A DNA stretch of 34,660 nucleotides, taken from positions 1 through 34,660 of the IMG/VR virus record IMGVR_UViG_3300032284_003392; one strand, written 5' to 3'. The position numbers and the translations under genes were made by a program. Of the stretch, positions 1-7,861 are shown piece after piece (position 1 is the stretch's first letter; every line of letters starts with the position of its first letter). Source of the stretch: a virus. The notes beneath the pieces were generated by a model. The model had not been told where the DNA came from. It did no database searches and saw only the letters and a program-made list of their open reading frames with translations.

Positions 1-126
1 AACAGTATAAGTGCCAGTTGGACTTGCTGTTGTTGTGCCAGCAACAGTATAAGTGCCAGTTGGACTTGCTGTTGTTGTGCCAGCAACAGTATAAGTGCCA
101 GTTGGACTTGCTGTTACTGTGCCAGC
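1..126. repeat. Three tandem 42-bp direct repeats inside the fibre gene
   Basis: Positions 1-42, 43-84 and 85-126 carry the same 42-base unit; the first two are identical and the third differs at two bases. The unit is 14 codons, so copy-number change keeps frame. The array may continue beyond the left edge. Confidence 0.95.
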
Positions 127-1215
127 CACCGTTTGGGTTCCTGTTGGTGAAGAAACAACTGTAAAAGATGGCTGATTATTTGCCAAAACAACTCTTAATG
201 TTCCAGCAGAGGCATTTCCTGTGTTTGAATCAACTACTGATCCATTTATTTCACTAATTGCACTTCTATTATTACCCAAGGAAGTTATAGATCTTGGTCC
301 TGTAGCCATAATTCCGAAAGTGGTGCTACAATTTAAAAGTGTTGTTGAGACAGCACCATTATTTGTAATCCTAATGCGAAAATAATTACCGGGAAGAGTT
401 ATATTTTCATTAAATTCATAACCTCCAAGATTTCCAATAGTGCTTCTTGTGAAAATATCAGTACTGACCGGATATGTTATGTCGCTATCAAAATATTGAT
501 CAACGTACAAAGTAAATGGCTGATCGCTGTAAATAGATATTTGAGCAGCCTGTTGATTCAGAATGGTTTCTAATATTCCTGTAAAAGTAGATCCAGCAGA
601 TAATTGGCTGGTTGTGCTATTTTTGACAGATGATGGATAACTTAAAGAATTTAATGCAACTCCAACATTTGATTGGTCGCTGGCAATTACTACAGGAAAA
701 CTATTCGTAGAATTTTTTTGTCCTTGTGGAGATGCAGCAACAGTGTAAACTCCCGTTGGCGGAGATGTTACGCTACCAGTAACAGTTTGTGTTCCTGTTG
801 GATTAGTTGTCACAGAACCGCTAACTGTATAAACTCCTTTTGGTGAGGCGGTTACAGTTCCAGAAACAGGTTGTGTTACATTAGAGCCATCAACCGTCAA
901 GGCAACCATTCCAGAAACACCTTGAACTGTAATTACTCCAGAATCTGCTGTTCCTGCTACTCCCAATCCAGTTACCGTTTGAGTTCCAGAAGGAACTGTG
1001 GTAATTAATGGATTTATTGTAATGGTGGGAGGAGGAATTACTATAGGAGTAGTAAGCGTAACAGTTCCAGAGATTGGCATGGGATTGTCGGCACTTACTT
1101 GTGTCACAGTGCCAGAGTTACCAATTTCCAATTTTACCTTTAGATGCTTGATATTATCTATCTCATCTGCGGCAACTAATTTATCGTGATGTGTAAGCCT
1201 CATATTATCAGTCAT
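1..1215 (-). CDS. Repeat-rich tail fibre / virion surface protein (partial, C-terminus beyond window)
   Basis: An open minus-strand frame runs from ATG at 1215 to the left edge, at least 405 codons, with AGAGG as ribosome binding site a few bases upstream. The N-terminal third and the visible end are built from imperfect units of the form G-T-x-T-V-x-G-x-V-T-x-x-P-T-G. A central non-repeat domain (about residues 165-330) begins with a PVVIASDQS motif often seen in phage fibre-like proteins. The last visible part is three near-identical 14-residue units (TVAGTTTASPTGTY). Low Cys, high Thr/Ser/Val/Gly and beta-rich repeats fit an elongated trimeric fibre or adhesin. The assignment is by composition and motif only; receptor binding is inferred. 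Confidence 0.7.
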   Translation of the reverse strand, partial: MTDNMRLTHHDKLVAADEIDNIKHLKVKLEIGNSGTVTQVSADNPMPISGTVTLTTPIVIPPPTITINPLITTVPSGTQTVTGLGVAGTADSGVITVQGVSGMVALTVDGSNVTQPVSGTVTASPKGVYTVSGSVTTNPTGTQTVTGSVTSPPTGVYTVAASPQGQKNSTNSFPVVIASDQSNVGVALNSLSYPSSVKNSTTSQLSAGSTFTGILETILNQQAAQISIYSDQPFTLYVDQYFDSDITYPVSTDIFTRSTIGNLGGYEFNENITLPGNYFRIRITNNGAVSTTLLNCSTTFGIMATGPRSITSLGNNRSAISEINGSVVDSNTGNASAGTLRVVLANNQPSFTVVSSPTGTQTVAGTVTASPTGTYTVAGTTTASPTGTYTVAGTTTASPTGTYTV

Positions 1216-1238
1216 GATTTACCTCTTGAACAGTGATA

Positions 1239-1249
1239 TTTTATATATC
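1239..1249 (-). promoter_or_regulatory. Candidate late promoter motif GATATATAAAA
   Basis: On the minus strand GATATATAAAA lies 23 bases before the fibre gene start. The same 11-mer occurs before two other virion genes (15497-15507 minus, 16925-16935 plus). T4 late promoters consist of a single TATAAATA-like box read by gp55, and a gp55 homologue is encoded at 24160-24705. Function is inferred. Confidence 0.35.
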
Positions 1250-1253
1250 ATTA

Positions 1254-1979
1254 TCAAAAGGAAAAACAATCTAGCGATTTCCTGATTTTTCTACATGCAT
1301 CACGCATATCCATTTCTCGACAAGAATGGCACATCCAAGGTAAGTTATATTCCATAAAAGCTTTAACTTCTAAAGTCAATCTTTTTTTGTGAATATAAAA
1401 ATTTTTTTTACAAATGTTACAATGGGTCCTTTTGTGATTAATTTTTAGTCTTTTATTGGGTTTTTCCCTATCTATTTTTCTTTTTAAAGATTTTTCATCT
1501 GGTTTATTTTTCCAATAGTAGGCTAACAATTCCTCTGGCATAGGAGGAATTGGCATTTTGCTATCTTCTAGCCAATTATATCTAGATCCATCATAATGAA
1601 CAGATGGAGGAACAACAGATTGGTGTAAAAATCCACGAAATTCTATGTCATTAATGACATATCGTGTAAGATTTGGATCAGGATTTAGAAAAAGATGGTG
1701 AACTGATTTAGAACTACTAAATTTCGGATGAGGAAATCCGTCGATCATTCGTTCCAACAAATCGTTTGCTTCTTGGGAGTCTCCCTCGACATCGACAATA
1801 TCACCTAGAAGCAATCCTATATTGTATGAACTAACTTTAGTTTTAAAATAGGGACGCCATTTCTCTGGCGACCAATCTTTATTCCATCCTTCACCAACAG
1901 GACACTTTGTGTCTTTATATACAGCAATTGGCTTGAAACCAGCTTGTGCATATATATCAAAATATTTCAAATATATCAT
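1254..1979 (-). CDS. Stand-alone prim-pol (bifunctional primase/polymerase N-domain) with C-terminal zinc motif
   Basis: 241 residues. Residues 1-160 follow the prim-pol fold seen at the N-terminus of replicative primase-polymerases: an opening G-F-x-P-I-A-V strand, a Lys followed by P..GW, NIGLLLG at 53-59, an acidic D-x-E pair (D63, E65), His94/His95 matching the third catalytic position, and VPPSVHYDGSRYNW (123-136), the usual closing motif. A basic linker (163-185) leads to two Cys pairs (C187/C190 and C217/C220), a likely zinc ribbon for DNA binding. No helicase domain is present, unlike the long plasmid or phage versions. Catalytic residues look intact, so primase or DNA-synthesis activity is plausible but not proven. 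Confidence 0.65.
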   Translation of the reverse strand: MIYLKYFDIYAQAGFKPIAVYKDTKCPVGEGWNKDWSPEKWRPYFKTKVSSYNIGLLLGDIVDVEGDSQEANDLLERMIDGFPHPKFSSSKSVHHLFLNPDPNLTRYVINDIEFRGFLHQSVVPPSVHYDGSRYNWLEDSKMPIPPMPEELLAYYWKNKPDEKSLKRKIDREKPNKRLKINHKRTHCNICKKNFYIHKKRLTLEVKAFMEYNLPWMCHSCREMDMRDACRKIRKSLDCFSF

Positions 1980-1992
1980 TCAGCAAATTCTT

Positions 1993-2151
1993 CTAAGAGT
2001 GGGATGGATCACGAAGATAAGCCTTCATTGCTTCTATGATAGTATTTGTATCTAAGTTTTCTATTGGAACATTTTGACGGTGTGCCCATTCCACAACTTT
2101 GAGCAGGTTTTTCTCGTTCTTTTTTGTTAACCAAAAATTTCTTAATTTCAT
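1993..2151 (-). CDS. Small basic protein, unknown function
   Basis: 52 codons from ATG at 2151, starting MKLRNFWLTKKNEKN and ending DPSHS. The start has a GGAA element upstream. The stop lies 13 bases before the prim-pol start, so the two are probably co-transcribed. It is Lys-rich at the start, then has an amphipathic helix-like stretch (LDTNTIIEAMKAYL). No family recognised. Confidence 0.6.
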   Translation of the reverse strand: MKLRNFWLTKKNEKNLLKVVEWAHRQNVPIENLDTNTIIEAMKAYLRDPSHS

Positions 2152-2262
2152 ATTTTATTTCCGCAAAGAAAAGAAGCGAATCATTAAAGCATTATACGTA
2201 AAATAATATTTGCCGTATAGAGCAATATGAGCAATTAGAAAATTTTATGTGTACAACAAAAA

Positions 2263-2288
2263 AAGGCGAAGATTTTACTCTTCGCCTT
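2263..2288 (-). terminator. Rho-independent terminator for the acidic protein gene
   Basis: AAGGCGAAGA and TCTTCGCCTT form a perfect 10-bp stem with a 6-base loop, and on the minus strand it is followed by a run of seven T. It sits 25 bases after the stop of the gene at 2313-3293. Confidence 0.85.
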
Positions 2289-2312
2289 CCCCGTTCAAAT
2301 TAATCATTTTTA

Positions 2313-3293
2313 TCAGCTAAAGAAGCTCAATCTTGTCTGTGGAGCAAATCCGGGCTGTCCTGCTTCAGGTTCTGGTCTAACAGCCTGCGTTAAATTGTCG
2401 GTATCTACAGGCTTAAATAGATCGCTGCTCTGATATTCAGACCAACCATCATTATATTTTTCCCCATAAGAACCAGTCATGTTGTGGACACTATTCCACC
2501 ATGCTTGCTCTTCAGCAGATTCAGCTTTAACTTTTTTGCCTTTCTTGAGAGGCTTTAATCCTTTTTTAGCTCTTGTTGCATTAATTTTTGCAACGTGTTC
2601 AGCACTTTCACCTGCTTCTTTATCCTTATCTATATCAATTCCTGTTTCTTCTTCACGCTTTTCTTTTTTGCTATCGGACTTCATCTTTTTCTTGGAATAC
2701 ATAGGAGCATTAGTTCCATCTTCGTTGCCGGGACCCTTTTCTCCTTGTCTCTTACCAGCGTCACCACCTCGACCTCCAAGTGTCGGAGATTCATCTTCAT
2801 CTTCATCTTCGTCATCTTCATCTTCATCTTCATCTTCATCTTCATCTTCATCTTCGTCATCTTCATCATCTTCATCTTCATCATCTTCGTCTTCATCTTC
2901 GTCGGATTTCATTTTTTTCTTAGCATAAGCTCCGCACTTGCCACACTTTTTGGCATCTTCGTCATCACCATCTTCACTTTCTTCATCTTCGCCATTGTGG
3001 ACATCAACATCGACATCATCGCAAGTGCAATCTTCTTTGCTTTCGCCACATTTTTCGCATGTATCTTCTGGTTTATCTTTTTCTTCAGCAGGTTCGACTA
3101 GATCAGTGTCGCCATCTTCATCATCTTCGTCGTCCTTCATTTTTTTCTTGGCTTTTTTCTTAGCCATTTTAGTTTCTTCTAAATCCATAGCAAATTGGCT
3201 TTGAATGCCCAAATTTTGAGGATTAGCAATGCCGAGATTAAAACTCGGAAGGACAGATTCATTTAACATTTTCCATTGTTTGTATGATAACAT
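2313..3293 (-). CDS. Highly acidic Asp/Glu-repeat protein with Cys motifs and a T4-like N-terminal tag
   Basis: 326 residues, ATG at 3293 with a good GAAAGG site. Order: N-terminal MLSYKQWKMLNE, basic KKKAKKKMK, acidic linker, CEKCGESKEDCTC (a possible metal site), a second CGKCG, then about 50 residues of almost only Asp and Glu (encoded by 2790-2910), a Gly-rich linker, more KKKMK blocks and a C-terminal WWNSVHNMTG domain. The N-terminus resembles the T4 capsid-targeting peptide, and LNE followed by S fits the LxE site of T4 prohead protease. This suggests a scaffold or internal head protein, by inference. The acidic run could mimic nucleic acid or bind cations. It has its own terminator and divergent upstream neighbour. 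Confidence 0.7.
   Translation of the reverse strand: MLSYKQWKMLNESVLPSFNLGIANPQNLGIQSQFAMDLEETKMAKKKAKKKMKDDEDDEDGDTDLVEPAEEKDKPEDTCEKCGESKEDCTCDDVDVDVHNGEDEESEDGDDEDAKKCGKCGAYAKKKMKSDEDEDEDDEDEDDEDDEDEDEDEDEDEDEDDEDEDEDESPTLGGRGGDAGKRQGEKGPGNEDGTNAPMYSKKKMKSDSKKEKREEETGIDIDKDKEAGESAEHVAKINATRAKKGLKPLKKGKKVKAESAEEQAWWNSVHNMTGSYGEKYNDGWSEYQSSDLFKPVDTDNLTQAVRPEPEAGQPGFAPQTRLSFFS
2790..2911. repeat. (TCATCT)n-type microsatellite encoding the Asp/Glu run
   Basis: An imperfect hexamer array of TCATCT and TCGTCA units covers about 120 bases. It encodes alternating Asp and Glu on the minus strand, so it is likely to vary in length by slippage without loss of frame. Long Ser-rich frames on the opposite strand are an artefact of this array. 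Confidence 0.9.
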
Positions 3294-3334
3294 ATTTCAC
3301 CTTTCAATCTAAACGGGTTAAACTATATATGTAC

Positions 3335-4156
3335 ATGAATATAAATCTTTTACAAAAAGGAAAATATGAAAAGAAAATTCTCTTCACATTTTTTTGCCTT
3401 TTCATAATGTGTTGGCTGCTTAAACCACAAGCTAATCCAGTTTATTTATCATCCGATGTCCAATTATTCCACGGAGAAATTAAATCTAGTCATGAAATAT
3501 TACAAATAATTCATGAAATTAACGACAAAAACGAACTCATCAAAAATATTTTCGTTAAAAGAATGCCTATAACAATTCAACAAGGATCAATGAAAGGCAA
3601 AGTTTTTGGTGAATTGGCGATGGAAAAGCCAAAAAATTTCAGGCTCAAGATATCGCATGAACTATTTGGACAAGAAATGGATATCGGATCGAACGATACA
3701 TTATTTTGGTTTTGGTCTAAAAGACTAAATCCTCCTATATTGAATTATGCGGCTCATGAAAATTTCAAAAAATCAAATTTAAAAATGATATTGAGTCCAA
3801 ACTGGATGTTGGAATGTCTAAATGCAAATAGAATTAGTACAGAAAATATAGAATTTGGAAGATTTAAGAATTTTTGGTTGCTTTTAGAAGATAAAGAAGA
3901 AGTTACAATCGCAACATTAATTGAGCCTAGCAAAAAGCAGATTGTAGGAAGATATTTATATAACGAAAAAGGAAAATTGATTGCGAGTGCGGAATACTCC
4001 AATTTTAATGATCAAATTCCAAAAAATATTTTAATCATTTGGTATGAAGAAAGAATTATCATGAAATGGGATTTATCAGAAATGAAAATAAATTCGGACA
4101 TTAACCACATACTATGGATAATGCCCGAAAAGGAAAACATGAACATTGGTAAATAA
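3335..4156 (+). CDS. Exported LolA/outer-membrane-lipoprotein-like protein
   Basis: About 273 residues from ATG 3335. An earlier in-frame ATG at 3284 would overlap the divergent gene starting at 3293, so 3335 is preferred, though its ribosome site is weak. A positively charged segment (KGKYEKK) precedes a hydrophobic stretch (ILFTFFCLFIMCWLL) and a possible PQA cleavage site, so export is likely. The mature part has GSNDTLFWFWSKRLNPPIL, a motif I associate with LolA-like periplasmic proteins of Planctomycetota, and a later VGRYLYNEKGKLIASAEYS strand pair. In a phage this is probably host-acquired. Function on infected-cell envelopes is speculative. Confidence 0.5.
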   Translation: MNINLLQKGKYEKKILFTFFCLFIMCWLLKPQANPVYLSSDVQLFHGEIKSSHEILQIIHEINDKNELIKNIFVKRMPITIQQGSMKGKVFGELAMEKPKNFRLKISHELFGQEMDIGSNDTLFWFWSKRLNPPILNYAAHENFKKSNLKMILSPNWMLECLNANRISTENIEFGRFKNFWLLLEDKEEVTIATLIEPSKKQIVGRYLYNEKGKLIASAEYSNFNDQIPKNILIIWYEERIIMKWDLSEMKINSDINHILWIMPEKENMNIGK

Positions 4157-4157
4157 A

Positions 4158-4388
4158 TTATTTATTTAAAGCTTTTTGAATAGCGGCTCTACGAAGAGCT
4201 TGAACTTTTCTGCGTTCCGCATCAATTCCACCTGTATTTATGTTTGCAGCATGAGGAGATTGTGTTTGCTGCGGTCTTAATTGGGAAGCAGTTAGTCCTG
4301 ACGCCAAACTTCTTGTTTGCACGCTTGCCGGTCTTAGAGCAGATCTAGATCTTTGATTTGATTTGTTGCCGCCGCATCCACATGCCAT
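4158..4388 (-). CDS. Small GCGCGGN-type protein (second of pair)
   Basis: 76 residues beginning MACGCGGNKSNQRSRS, then a Ser/Gln/Arg-rich region and a charged helix (DAERRKVQALRRAAIQKAL). A strong AGG site sits 9 bases before ATG at 4388. It shares the CGCGGN motif and a charged C-terminal helix with the gene just upstream (4398-4565), indicating duplication. The clustered Cys near the N-terminus could bind metal or be acylated; no function is known to me. Confidence 0.65.
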   Translation of the reverse strand: MACGCGGNKSNQRSRSALRPASVQTRSLASGLTASQLRPQQTQSPHAANINTGGIDAERRKVQALRRAAIQKALNK

Positions 4389-4397
4389 AATATTACC

Positions 4398-4565
4398 TCA
4401 TAAAAAAAGCTTCGTTTTGGTTTTATAAATTAGATTTTTATTCTGACTGTTATTTTTACGAATGCGAGCCAGTAACTCTTTTTTCTTTTCGTCTAATTCG
4501 GTTTGTTGTAAGCTTTGAACATTAGAGTTTCCGCCACAACCACATCCATTATTATTTTGCGTCAT
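4398..4565 (-). CDS. Small GCGCGGN-type protein (first of pair)
   Basis: 55 codons from ATG 4565: MTQNNNGCGCGGNSN, a charged helix (TELDEKKKELLARIRKN) and a basic tail. The stop lies 9 bases before the start of the related gene at 4158-4388, whose ribosome site overlaps this stop. The pair forms a two-gene minus-strand unit between divergent and convergent plus-strand genes. Function unknown. Confidence 0.6.
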   Translation of the reverse strand: MTQNNNGCGCGGNSNVQSLQQTELDEKKKELLARIRKNNSQNKNLIYKTKTKLFL

Positions 4566-4594
4566 ACTATATTTATGTTACAAAGATTTAAATT

Positions 4595-6064
4595 ATGTTT
4601 ACAACGCAAGAGATTTCACAGTTAATTGAACAGGCAAAAGAAATTGCTTTAGAAAAATTTAAGAATAATTTATACGAAGAAGCAGAATTGGTGCTTGAAT
4701 ATTCTTTAAAAGTTCAACCAGAAAATATAGAGATTCTTCAACTAATGGGATTGACACAATATCGCTTAGGCAAATTTGATTGTGCCATTAAATTTTTCGA
4801 AAACGCTTTAAAAAATGATGCCAAAAATACCGAAAATTACAGCAACATAGCATTGTGCTATTCAAGCACAGGAAAATATCAAAAAGCAATAAGTTATCTA
4901 GAAAAAGCGATACAATTAAATCCAGAACATTCATATTTGTACAGCAATATTGGACTGCAATATAGAAATATTGGCAATTTAGAAAAAGCAATTGAATGTT
5001 TCAAAAAATCTAATTCTATTTGTGAAAAAGAAACCACTTGGGCAATGATGGGTGGATGCTTTGGAGAAAGGAAGCAATTAAAAGAAGCAGAAGAATGTTT
5101 AAAAAAATCCATTGAAATAAAACCAGACTTTGCTGCTGCACATGTAGACTTAGCTTCTGTATATCATCTACAAGGAAAATGGGACCAAGCTTGGAAAGAA
5201 TACGAATGGAGAACAGAAGTTTATGATCAACTCAAATTTTGGAATAACATTTTAGATCCAGAAAAAAAATGGAAACAAGAATGTCTAGACGGAAAAATAA
5301 TTTTAATTCATGAAGAACAAGGAAGTGGAGATACAATTAATTTCTTTAGATATATTTCTTTGGTGAAAAAATTAGGAGCACACATTATTTTGTGCTGCAA
5401 TAGTTCCTTAGAAAAGCTATTTAAAAATCAAGTAGATGAAATTTTCATTGTAGATGCTTCAACAAAAAAAATGCCAGAACATGATTATCATTGTTCGGTG
5501 TTAAGTCTGCCATACTTATTGGACAATCCAATAATTCCTGACTGCCCTTATTTATTTGCAAATAAAACCAATATGGATGACTATAAGGGTTTTTACAAAA
5601 TTGGAATTGCATGGGCAGGAAATCCTCAACATTCAAATGATTTTTACCGTTCTTGCAAATTAAGCAACTTCAAAAACATTCATGATATTCCCAAAGTAAA
5701 ATTATTTAGCCTAGTAAAAGACACGAGACCAAGAGCATATAGATTTAATCCTGATCCTGTTGATTTAACTGAAAATTGTGAAAATATGAAGATAGTCGAT
5801 ATGCGTGAACGCATGGAAAATTATCAAGATACTGCTGAAATTATAAATTATTTAGATTTAATAATCACTGTAGACACTTCAATTCTTCATCTTGCAGGAG
5901 CTTTAAATAAAGCCACTTACGGTCTTTTGCCATATAACGCAGATTGGAGATGGGAATTAGAAGGAGAAAAAACAGTTTGGTATCCTAGTGTTCGACTATT
6001 CAGACAGAAATCATCAAGAGACTGGAACAGTGTCTTTTCAGAAGTAGAAAAGCTTATCAAATAA
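4595..6064 (+). CDS. TPR protein with C-terminal GT-B glycosyltransferase (heptosyltransferase-like) domain
   Basis: 489 residues. Residues 10-210 hold at least five tetratricopeptide repeats (for example EEAELVLEYSLKVQPENIEI, YSNIALCYSSTGKYQKAISY). Residues 230-489 match the glycosyltransferase domain that follows TPRs in many bacterial proteins: KIILIHEEQGSGDTINFFRY (P-loop-like GSGDT), GIAWAGNP, then DLIITVDTSILHLAGAL, the nucleotide-sugar-site region of GT9/GT41-like enzymes, and a closing WYPSVRLFRQ. It may glycosylate a phage or host protein or surface glycan. No operon partner; it ends at a bidirectional terminator. The class assignment is firm; substrate is unknown. Confidence 0.75.
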   Translation: MFTTQEISQLIEQAKEIALEKFKNNLYEEAELVLEYSLKVQPENIEILQLMGLTQYRLGKFDCAIKFFENALKNDAKNTENYSNIALCYSSTGKYQKAISYLEKAIQLNPEHSYLYSNIGLQYRNIGNLEKAIECFKKSNSICEKETTWAMMGGCFGERKQLKEAEECLKKSIEIKPDFAAAHVDLASVYHLQGKWDQAWKEYEWRTEVYDQLKFWNNILDPEKKWKQECLDGKIILIHEEQGSGDTINFFRYISLVKKLGAHIILCCNSSLEKLFKNQVDEIFIVDASTKKMPEHDYHCSVLSLPYLLDNPIIPDCPYLFANKTNMDDYKGFYKIGIAWAGNPQHSNDFYRSCKLSNFKNIHDIPKVKLFSLVKDTRPRAYRFNPDPVDLTENCENMKIVDMRERMENYQDTAEIINYLDLIITVDTSILHLAGALNKATYGLLPYNADWRWELEGEKTVWYPSVRLFRQKSSRDWNSVFSEVEKLIK

Positions 6065-6096
6065 AAAAAGGACAGGTTTTTTCCTGTCCTTTTTTT
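6063..6096. terminator. Bidirectional terminator
   Basis: AGGACAGG (6069-6076) and CCTGTCCT (6083-6090) pair around a T6 loop, flanked by A-run and T-run, so it works for both the plus gene ending at 6064 and the minus gene ending at 6111. Confidence 0.9.
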
Positions 6097-6110
6097 TATA
6101 ATAAAATCAA

Positions 6111-6446
6111 TTAGTTAGCTGGTTGCGAACAAGTTGTGGTTTGATCGCCGGTACAAGTCGTCTTCTTCTTCACGATAACGGCAGCCTTCTTGGCAGCGGT
6201 CTTTACGGGAGCCTTAACAGACTTGGCTGTTGCCTTTTCGCCAAGATCAATATCAGAAAAGCCCAATGACTTTGCCAAACTGCGTGCTGCGCCAGTGACA
6301 CTAGACTTCGTGGGGAACTGAGTGCTGCCATCAGCCTTGCGTGCCAACTTAGTTGGCTTTAGTCCTGCAATGCTTACGGTGCCTTCGTACCATTCGCCAG
6401 CTTCGGTCTTGCGATTCGTAACTCTTACAGATAGTGTGTTGCTCAT
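6111..6446 (-). CDS. Small Lys/Ala-rich protein, possibly nucleic-acid binding
   Basis: About 111 residues from ATG 6446, chosen because GAAAGG lies 10 bases upstream; an upstream in-frame start at 6488 lacks support. N-terminal half is a beta-like domain (NTLSVRVTNRKTEAGEWYEGTVSI), the middle reads TKSSVTGAARSLAKSLGF, and the end is basic Ala/Lys repeats like histone H1 tails, closing with two Cys (TCTGDQTTTC). Codons are richer in G/C than neighbours. No family recognised. Confidence 0.6.
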   Translation of the reverse strand: MSNTLSVRVTNRKTEAGEWYEGTVSIAGLKPTKLARKADGSTQFPTKSSVTGAARSLAKSLGFSDIDLGEKATAKSVKAPVKTAAKKAAVIVKKKTTCTGDQTTTCSQPAN

Positions 6447-6529
6447 TCTTCTATAACCTTTCTTGTGTATACACATTGGTTGGCTCAATTGTCAACCTTA
6501 TTTTATTCTATAACTAAAAGAGTAGTCAA

Positions 6530-7210
6530 TCAAGTTTTTTTATTCAAATCTTTCAAAATAAAATTTCTGATTCTTTCAAAATTTTTTGTTTGCGACAAAT
6601 TAACCCCCAAGGTGGGAATTAGCATCTTTTTATTTTCTGGTCGTCGTCTATGTGTGTAAAACAATTCAATTGCATCTTTGTATTTTATATACATAGACGA
6701 CAGACTTACCCCTCTGGAGACTTCAGAAAGGTTAAATGATAAAAGAATGCTCAAAACTGTTTTATAAATTTCTTCAATTGGAATTTTTTTCTTAGTATTT
6801 CCAACCTTTGCAAAATCAATAAACCAAAGCATGGTTTCTGGATCATATGAGAAACAAGGATTTACTAATCCCGCTTTTTGGTGCGATTCAATAAAATCCT
6901 CAATTTCAGAAATATAAATTGCTCCTTGATTCAGATAATGTTGGTAATAATATTGTGCAACAATGCTACGAAAACTTAAAATAAGTACATTTTTATTGTT
7001 TTTTGTATGAAAATTATGCCTTAAGCAGAAGGAACAGTAAAAATTTCCTTCGCCAGAAAGCTTATTTATAGATGAAGAATGATCCGTGAACACTTCGCAA
7101 GACTTTTCGCAAAAATTGCATTTGCAATAAATTTTTTCGCAAAGTTCTCCAGAAGAAGTTTCTGGCAATGGATTTAAAATAATTTTTGAAATAGAAATTT
7201 TTTCAGACAT
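6530..7210 (-). CDS. Zinc-finger protein, conserved-phage-like, unknown function
   Basis: 226 residues. The N-terminal 65 residues contain Cys pairs (CKCNFC and, later, CSFC with a preceding C), likely one or two structural zinc sites. The rest (80-226) looks like an alpha/beta domain with ALSILLSFNL-like helices and a C-terminal basic segment. ATG at 7210; the divergent gene begins at 7294. No known family recognised. Confidence 0.6.
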   Translation of the reverse strand: MSEKISISKIILNPLPETSSGELCEKIYCKCNFCEKSCEVFTDHSSSINKLSGEGNFYCSFCLRHNFHTKNNKNVLILSFRSIVAQYYYQHYLNQGAIYISEIEDFIESHQKAGLVNPCFSYDPETMLWFIDFAKVGNTKKKIPIEEIYKTVLSILLSFNLSEVSRGVSLSSMYIKYKDAIELFYTHRRRPENKKMLIPTLGVNLSQTKNFERIRNFILKDLNKKT

Positions 7211-7293
7211 TATATTCTTTTGAAAATTTAATGTGACGTACTACATAGTATTAAGTAAGTTAACTCTACTCAATCATTAGAGCGAGGAAAAAT

Positions 7294-7524
7294 ATGAAAA
7301 CATTTATTCAATGGGCAGGCGAAGTTAAGCGTGAATTACCTGTGTATTCACAAGAAGAAAGCGGTGCTCACCGTCGTGGTGGAATTGCACATTGGGCGTA
7401 TCCAGATGCTTATGTGCGTGCTCAATATCCTGATCTATACTTTACACCAATTGCTGCTGATGCGTTGCAGAAGATGGGCGATCATAAGCCAAATCGCAAA
7501 GCACCTCCAGACAATGCTCCCTGA
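7294..7524 (+). CDS. MKTFIQWAGE-tagged protein, first of tandem pair (possible packaged head protein)
   Basis: 76 residues with GAGG 8 bases before ATG. It begins MKTFIQWAGE, close to the T4 internal-protein targeting peptide MKTYQEFIAE, with Glu at the same position 10. The body shares HRRGGIAHWAYPD and YPDLYFTP with the next gene, three bases downstream, so the pair arose by duplication. Acts perhaps inside the capsid; this is inferred from the N-terminus only. Confidence 0.65.
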   Translation: MKTFIQWAGEVKRELPVYSQEESGAHRRGGIAHWAYPDAYVRAQYPDLYFTPIAADALQKMGDHKPNRKAPPDNAP

Positions 7525-7526
7525 TT

Positions 7527-7832
7527 ATGAATACATTCATACAATGGGCAGGTGAAAACCAAAAAGAACTGCCAGTATATTCACAAAATGAAACTGGTGC
7601 CACCAGACGTGCAGGGATAGCACACTGGGCATATCCAGATGGATATGTACGTTCTCATTATCCAGATTTGTATTTTACTCCGGGTGCGGCTGATGCTATT
7701 CAGAAAATGTCTCCCGGTCCACCTTTTACTCCATATAAACATCATGTTACGCATATGACTCCACCGGATTATGCGATAGGTCCAAATGGAGAAGAATCAC
7801 CAGAAGGCGAAATAGAATACGAAACCGATTGA
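7527..7832 (+). CDS. MNTFIQWAGE-tagged protein, second of tandem pair
   Basis: 101 residues starting MNTFIQWAGENQKELPVYSQ. Residues 1-65 align with the preceding protein (ATRRAGIAHWAYPD, HYPDLYFTP, AADAIQKM), followed by its own Pro/His-rich and acidic tail. The start is two bases after the previous stop. A perfect hairpin terminator follows the stop. Function unknown; possible prohead-packaged protein. Confidence 0.65.
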   Translation: MNTFIQWAGENQKELPVYSQNETGATRRAGIAHWAYPDGYVRSHYPDLYFTPGAADAIQKMSPGPPFTPYKHHVTHMTPPDYAIGPNGEESPEGEIEYETD

Positions 7833-7833
7833 T

Positions 7834-7859
7834 AAAAACCCGGCAATTGCCGGGTTTTT
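7834..7859. terminator. Perfect palindromic bidirectional terminator
   Basis: AAAAACCCGGCAA and its exact reverse complement are joined without spacer, giving a hairpin with A and T runs on either side, between the plus gene ending at 7832 and the minus gene ending at 7862. Confidence 0.9.
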
Positions 7860-7861
7860 GT

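Noticed and set aside
1-126. CRISPR-like array
   Set aside because: Units are contiguous without spacers and lie in frame in a coding region.
2479-3204. Long Ser/Phe-rich plus-strand frames opposite the acidic gene
   Set aside because: They arise from the hexamer repeat read on the other strand; no ribosome sites, and the minus frame has a good start and terminator.
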